Below are positions 33,270 to 36,548 of a stretch of DNA of 36,548 bases, in pieces. The notes below the pieces were generated by a model. That model made no database searches and had not been told where the DNA came from. It saw only the letters and a program-made list of their open reading frames with translations. Numbering within the stretch: the first letter of the stretch is position 1; each line of letters opens with the position of its first letter. Position numbers and translations under genes: made by a program. This stretch comes from JBBRVW01 sp038246545 (GTDB taxonomy: Bacteria; Actinomycetota; Actinomycetes; JACCUZ01): NCBI GenBank assembly GCA_038246545.1, contig JBBRVW010000044.1, forward strand, positions 1-36,548. Reading direction: 5' to 3'.

Positions 33270-34121
33270 ATGCCCACCCTGACTCCCGGCCGGCTGTCGC
33301 CCGTGCGCGAGGTCCCGGCCACCATCCCGCGGCCCGAGTACGTCGGCCGGCCGCGGCCGGCCCGCTACACCGGGCCCGAGGTGAAGGACGCCGACACGGT
33401 CGCCCGGATGCGCGTCGCCGGACGCATCGCCGCGCAGGCCCTGGTCGAGGTCGGTCGCCACGTGGCGCCCGGTGTCACCACCGACGAGCTGGACCGTGTC
33501 GGGCACGAGTTCCTCGTCGACCACGGCGCCTACCCGTCGACACTCGGGTACAAGGGCTTCCCGAAGTCGCTGTGCACGTCGGTCAACGAGGTCGTCTGCC
33601 ACGGCATCCCCGACAGCACCGAGCTGTACGACGGCGACATCGTCAACGTCGACATCACGGCGTTCGTCGACGGGGTGCACGGCGACACCGATGCGACGTT
33701 CCTCGTCGGCGAGGTCGCGGAGCAGGATCGCCTGCTGGTCGAGCGCACCGAGGAGGCGCTGCGCCGCGCCATCAGGGCGGTGCGTCCGGGCCGGCCGATC
33801 AGCGTGGTCGGCCGGGTGATCGAGTCCTACGCCAAGCGTTTCGGCTACGGCGTCGTGCGCGAGTTCACCGGGCACGGCATCGGCACGTCGTTCCACTCCG
33901 GCCTGGTGGTCCCGCACTACGACGACGAGTCGCACGACGTCGTGATCGAGGAGGGCATGACTTTCACCATCGAACCGATGCTCAACCTCGGCGCGCCCGA
34001 ATGGGAGATGTGGGACGACGGCTGGACCGTCGTCACCCGTGACCGTGCCAAGTCGGCGCAGTTCGAACACACCCTGCTCGTCACCTCCGGAGAGCCGGAG
34101 ATCCTCACCCTTCCGGGCTGA
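33270..34121 (+). CDS. map: Methionine aminopeptidase, type I
   Basis: A 283-residue metalloprotease that removes the starter methionine. The five metal ligands are Asp128 (VNVDITAFVDG), Asp139 (HGDTDATF), His202 (GHGIGTSFHSG), Glu235 (MTFTIEPML) and Glu266 (FEHTLLV). An N-terminal extension of about 40 residues has PXXP-like text (RPEYVGRPRPARYTGP), as in the longer actinobacterial form that may contact the ribosome. The start is set by the TAGACT -10 element. A hairpin overlaps its stop. Confidence 0.97.
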   Translation: MPTLTPGRLSPVREVPATIPRPEYVGRPRPARYTGPEVKDADTVARMRVAGRIAAQALVEVGRHVAPGVTTDELDRVGHEFLVDHGAYPSTLGYKGFPKSLCTSVNEVVCHGIPDSTELYDGDIVNVDITAFVDGVHGDTDATFLVGEVAEQDRLLVERTEEALRRAIRAVRPGRPISVVGRVIESYAKRFGYGVVREFTGHGIGTSFHSGLVVPHYDDESHDVVIEEGMTFTIEPMLNLGAPEWEMWDDGWTVVTRDRAKSAQFEHTLLVTSGEPEILTLPG

Positions 34122-34159
34122 CCCGCCTGCGTGACCGAGCCGCCCGCCGGGTGGGTCAG
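34118..34159. terminator. Hairpin between map and the convergent 93-residue gene
   Basis: CTGACCCGCC / GGTGGGTCAG, 10 bp with one G-T pair and a 22-nt loop. It overlaps the map stop by 4 nt and lies 12 nt from the next stop, so it can serve both. Confidence 0.5.
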
Positions 34160-34170
34160 GTCGGTACCCG

Positions 34171-34452
34171 CTAGGTCTGCTTCGGCCCCAGGTCGACCAG
34201 GTTGACGTGCCCTGGTTCCGGATGGGGGATGAGTTGCCCGGCCATCCGGTGCAGCATCTCCGCCGTCGAGAGGCCCGCCACCGAGGCGAGCCGGTCGAGC
34301 TGCTCACGGCAGAGCCGGGTCAGCTCCCGGGCCAGCTGTCCGGGGTCGTCGGTGACCGCCCAGAGCTGGTTCCAGGCGTCTTCATCGCCCTGCCAGTCGG
34401 CGCGCACCATGGCGAGCGCGACGCGCGTGGCGTCGGAGTCCCTCGGCGTCAT
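34171..34452 (-). CDS. Hypothetical protein, 93 residues
   Basis: Unrecognised, likely coding. It is predominantly helical: TRVALAMVRADWQGDEDAWN, then DDPGQLARELTRLCREQLDRLASVAGLSTAEMLHRMAGQLI. No signal or membrane segment. On the minus strand TAGGTG places +1 at 34452, the first base of the ATG, so a leaderless start is likely. The role cannot be read from sequence. Confidence 0.6.
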   Translation of the reverse strand: MTPRDSDATRVALAMVRADWQGDEDAWNQLWAVTDDPGQLARELTRLCREQLDRLASVAGLSTAEMLHRMAGQLIPHPEPGHVNLVDLGPKQT

Positions 34453-34625
34453 CCTTCACACCTACCCCTCGGCGGCGGATCCGGAACCCGGCCGGACGGG
34501 TGGTGGCCGGGACGGCACGGGTCTCAGGGGCCGAATGTCGGCGTGACCAAGCCGACCAGCGCTCGTTGTCCGAATGACCGCCGCGAGCAGGGTAGCGACG
34601 GGGCGTCCGAGAGGTGGCGGTTCGG

Positions 34626-34874
34626 GTGAGGGTGGAGAAGCGCGACCGACTGATGCTCAGCCATGACATCGAGGTGATCGCCGACCGGATAGCGCAGACG
34701 GGGCACACCGGTCGGGCGCACGAGCTCAAGGTGGTGGCGGCACACCTGCGCGCCAAGGAGGCCGCCTCCCGCAGCGCCGCCCCGGAGGGAACACCGCGCG
34801 GCTACGTCCTGGGCCTTGCGCTCCTGGTGTCGTGGCTGGCCGTGGTCCTGCTCGTGGTCCTGCTCCTGGCCTGA
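34626..34874 (+). CDS. Small single-pass membrane protein
   Basis: Unrecognised, 82 residues. The N-terminal part is basic and helical (VEKRDRLMLSHDIEVIADRI, then GRAHELKVVAAHLRAKEAAS), followed by a short linker and one C-terminal helix (YVLGLALLVSWLAVVLLVVLL), so it looks tail-anchored. I prefer the GTG at 34626 because AGAGGTGG lies 7 nt upstream; GTG 34614 and GTG 34632 are possible in the same frame. Confidence 0.5.
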   Translation: MRVEKRDRLMLSHDIEVIADRIAQTGHTGRAHELKVVAAHLRAKEAASRSAAPEGTPRGYVLGLALLVSWLAVVLLVVLLLA

Positions 34875-35028
34875 CCGGCGGCGCGCCTCACCGGCGCCGA
34901 GGAGACCGACCGCCGCCGCCGTCATCGCCGGCCGTCCGCATGTATCAGCGCCGCCGCGCAGCCCTCCTCACGCTGCAGCCGGCTCCCACCAGCACGGGTG
35001 CCGCGGAGCGAGGAGAGGTGCGAGGCAC

Positions 35029-35471
35029 ATGAACAAACCGTTCCTGCGCAAGGTCAACCTGGGGCTCGACACGTCCGGGCGACCGCTGCGCATCAACCGG
35101 CGCACCCAGGCGATGCTCGAGATCGTCGAAGGGCGCGTGAATCCGCGTCGCGCCGCGGGCTGCTCGAGCAGACGGCGCTGGAGCAGGCCGCGCGGGCGGT
35201 GTTCACCGGACCGGTCCCTGGCGTGGACCGCACGGTTCAGGTCCGCCGCCGGTGGTTCGTCATCGCGCCCACCGACCGTCCCCAGATCGCTGCCCCCCTC
35301 GGCTGGTCATTGTCGCGCGTCGCCCGCGCGTCCCTGCACTGCCAGCTGGACCCGGCGTTCGATGCTCCCCGGACGGACTGCGACGGCTCGCCCCCGGACA
35401 CGGGGGGCCAGGTCGCGACGCTGCAGACCCTTGCTCGGGTCCACGCCGTAGGTGTCAGGACCTCCGGGTGA
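35029..35471 (+). pseudogene. Frameshifted reading frame of unknown function
   Basis: The first 40 codons from ATG 35029 look coding (MNKPFLRKVNLGLDTSGRPL, then RINRRTQAMLEIVEGRVNPR). After about 35150 the coding character passes to the next frame (GLLEQTALEQAARAVFTGP, then VDRTVQVRRRWFVIAPTDRP), ending at 35471. One missing base near 35145-35160 would join the two into about 148 residues. A terminator-like hairpin 29 nt after the end supports one transcript. Protein family not recognised. The second half could also be non-coding. Confidence 0.35.
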
Positions 35472-35500
35472 GAGCGGCGTCACCCGCCCGGAGAGCAGGC

Positions 35501-35535
35501 GGCCCCGGCCAGCACGGCGAGCGCTGACCGGGGCC
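35501..35535 (+). terminator. Terminator-like hairpin
   Basis: GGCCCCGGCCAGC / GCTGACCGGGGCC, 13 bp with one mismatch, 9-nt loop, 29 nt after the frame ending at 35471. Confidence 0.5.
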
Positions 35536-35600
35536 TAGACCGTCAGCCCTGAGTGGGATGCCGGCCAGGTGCAGCATGACAGCCGTCGGGCCGCCTGCAC

Positions 35601-35819
35601 TCACGGGACCTGCTGCTCGGTCCCGGGCGCGGCACCGACCTCAGCGCAGCGAGGGCACTCGGCGGCGGTGACCCGGTCGTCGTCGATGCACCGCCAGGCC
35701 GGGGACTCGGCGCCGCAGAGCGCCCGGCCGAGGGAGCCCTGCGGGGCCGCGGCCATCCAGTGCAGGACGAGGGGTTCGCCGGCGCGCATCCAGCACGCCT
35801 CACCAGGGATGCACGCCAC
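35601..35819 (-). CDS. Small Cys/His-rich, probably zinc-binding protein
   Basis: A 72-residue protein, not assigned to a named family. It reads VLHWMAAAPQGSLGRALCG, then a Trp and acidic segment (SPAWRCIDDDRVTAAECPRC). Cysteines in LCG, RC and ECPRC together with the LHW histidine fit a small zinc-binding fold seen in actinobacterial proteins. Minus strand TACCGT (35826-35831) puts +1 at 35819, the GTG I chose; an ATG at the later MRAGEP is possible. Short size limits certainty. Confidence 0.5.
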   Translation of the reverse strand: MACIPGEACWMRAGEPLVLHWMAAAPQGSLGRALCGAESPAWRCIDDDRVTAAECPRCAEVGAAPGTEQQVP

Positions 35820-35825
35820 GGTGCA

Positions 35826-35831
35826 ACGGTA
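35826..35831 (-). promoter_or_regulatory. -10 element, leaderless start of the Cys/His-rich gene
   Basis: Minus strand TACCGT, identical to the RDD-gene element, with an inferred +1 at 35819, the first base of the GTG. Confidence 0.45.
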
Positions 35832-35908
35832 CCCGGCCGTCCGGTGTCCGACCCGTCGCGGCGGGAGCGTCGGCGGCGATGCGACATCTTCCCGGAGACA
35901 CAGGCGGC

Positions 35909-35938
35909 GGGCGAGTCGGCCTGTAAGCCGGGTTCTGT
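35909..35938 (-). mobile_element. Detached 3' end of RNase P RNA (possible attachment site)
   Basis: On the minus strand it reads ACAGAACCCGGCTTACAGG followed by CCGACTCGCCC, the conserved 3' terminus of bacterial RNase P RNA. The sequence on its 5' side (plus-strand 35939 onward) lacks the conserved core motifs, so the gene itself is not here. A lone 3' tail is what an integrase leaves at the far end of an element inserted into an RNA gene. In that reading the element would lie toward the window end. A whole rnpB elsewhere would be needed to confirm. Confidence 0.6.
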
Positions 35939-36548
35939 TTGCGCGTGTCCCTGACCCGCGATGATGCCCACCCCTGAGTCGCTGACCTGCGACTTTGTCG
36001 TTGGTAGGGGTGGGTTGAGGTCGACCGGTTACGAACGTCTTGCGGACTGTCTGCGGACTGATGAGCAGCCCGGACTTGAGCGCGATGACAGGTCGAGGCT
36101 CTCCTCCTGCCGGACCTCGCCTACGACGATCCGCGAGGGGAAGGCCGCCGGCCACGCCGTCAACAAGACGCCGCTACCGCCGACACGGCGATCCAGGACG
36201 AGGACGACGACGGCCTGCGCGGACCAGGCCGCCTGGACGACGACGCCTCCTGCCTGCGGAACTCAGCTAACGCCGGCAAGCACCCAACCGACACGGTCAG
36301 GATCTCCCTCGGCCGGGACTGCCTCGGCGGCCACCGAGGCCGGGTCCGGGTCGCCGTCGAGGTAGGCGACGAGGATCACACCGACCGGGCTCCGGCGCGC
36401 AGGACCTCTCCCGCTGGATCGCGCGCGGCTGAGCCACTGCCCTAGTGGGGCGAGCTGTGCTGCCGTGCTCGGGGCCTGGGCCGCGTTGAGCGAGCTGAGA
36501 CATCAGGCGTCAGCTGGAGCGATCTCCCGCTTGAGACCCCCCCCCCCC
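35939..36548. other. 610 bp of unassigned sequence beyond the RNase P tail, up to the window end
   Basis: No supported gene. It holds an inverted repeat CCCACCCCT (35967-35975) / AGGGGTGGG (36006-36014) around a smaller GTCGC / GCGAC stem, and a direct repeat TGCGGACTG at 36041 and 36052. One plus-strand frame, 36089-36445, is open but has no start codon (it contains TADTAIQDEDDDGLRG and TVRISLGRDCLGGHRG), so it may be a gene fragment. Repeats next to an attachment-like site fit the end of an integrated element, by inference. Confidence 0.4.
36537..36548. other. Run of 12 C at the window end
   Basis: The window stops in a pure C run. This is probably a contig-end or sequencing artefact, so the nearby bases deserve caution. 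Confidence 0.7.

Noticed and set aside
35939..36300. A complete RNase P RNA gene on the minus strand
   Set aside because: Only the last 30 bases match; the conserved 5' core and loop motifs are absent upstream.

Overview
The window is very GC-rich (roughly 70% or more), has GTG and ATG starts, tight 4-nt GTGA gene overlaps and many leaderless promoters. With the gene content (adenylylatable glnA plus glnA2/glnE, a DUF4191 protein next to lipA, a Lys/Ala-rich histone-like protein, methionine aminopeptidase with a proline-rich N-terminal extension) this points to a high-GC actinobacterium. The gene order sucB - TIGR01777 epimerase - lipB - lipA - DUF4191 - RDD - glnA suggests Nocardioidaceae or a close relative; that assignment is inference. 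The window opens inside sucB. It closes on a run of 12 C that looks like a contig end.

Layout. Positions 1-3904: the 3' part of sucB, an SDR-type epimerase, and a convergent membrane-anchored Ser/Thr kinase. Positions 3980-8572: a small membrane protein, a 1062-residue class III nucleotide cyclase/AAA regulator, and a divergent S51 peptidase. Positions 8597-11755: a Gfo/Idh/MocA oxidoreductase diverging from lipB, a decayed uridine-kinase-like gene, and lipA. Positions 11925-15103: a small protein, a DUF4191 membrane protein, a 48-bp palindrome, an RDD protein and glnA with a strong terminator. Positions 15117-18933: an SDR gene broken by one base, then two tandem secreted glycosidase paralogues. 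Positions 19105-25511: an overlapping nitrogen operon transcribed leftward, glnA2 - class I amidotransferase - glnE - MFS transporter. Positions 25572-28699: a tiny membrane-anchored protein with three AGASWN repeats, then a GGDEF-EAL protein. Positions 28785-34159: nadE, panB, an unknown protein, a histone H1-like protein, a 59-residue protein and map. Positions 34171-36548: small unknown genes, a frameshifted reading frame, a short Cys/His-rich protein, a detached copy of the 3' end of RNase P RNA, and non-conserved sequence to the end.

How the genes work together. The central theme is nitrogen: glnA (GS-I), GlnE (which adenylylates GS) and glnA2 lie in one 12-kb stretch. A textbook GlnR operator lies upstream of glnA and a single GTAAC-n6-GAAAC box upstream of glnA2, both ending at the same distance (-23) from the inferred transcription start. 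A second theme is cofactors: lipB and lipA make the lipoyl group that sucB carries, nadE makes NAD and panB makes the pantothenate precursor. A third theme is signalling: a Ser/Thr kinase, a nucleotide cyclase and a c-di-GMP enzyme.

The strongest observations for follow-up are the paired GlnR sites with identical geometry, the widespread leaderless -10 elements at exactly +1 spacing, the AGASWN repeat microprotein, and the RNase P 3'-tail fragment that looks like an integration scar. I saw no tRNA, rRNA, CRISPR array, transposase or complete integrase gene.
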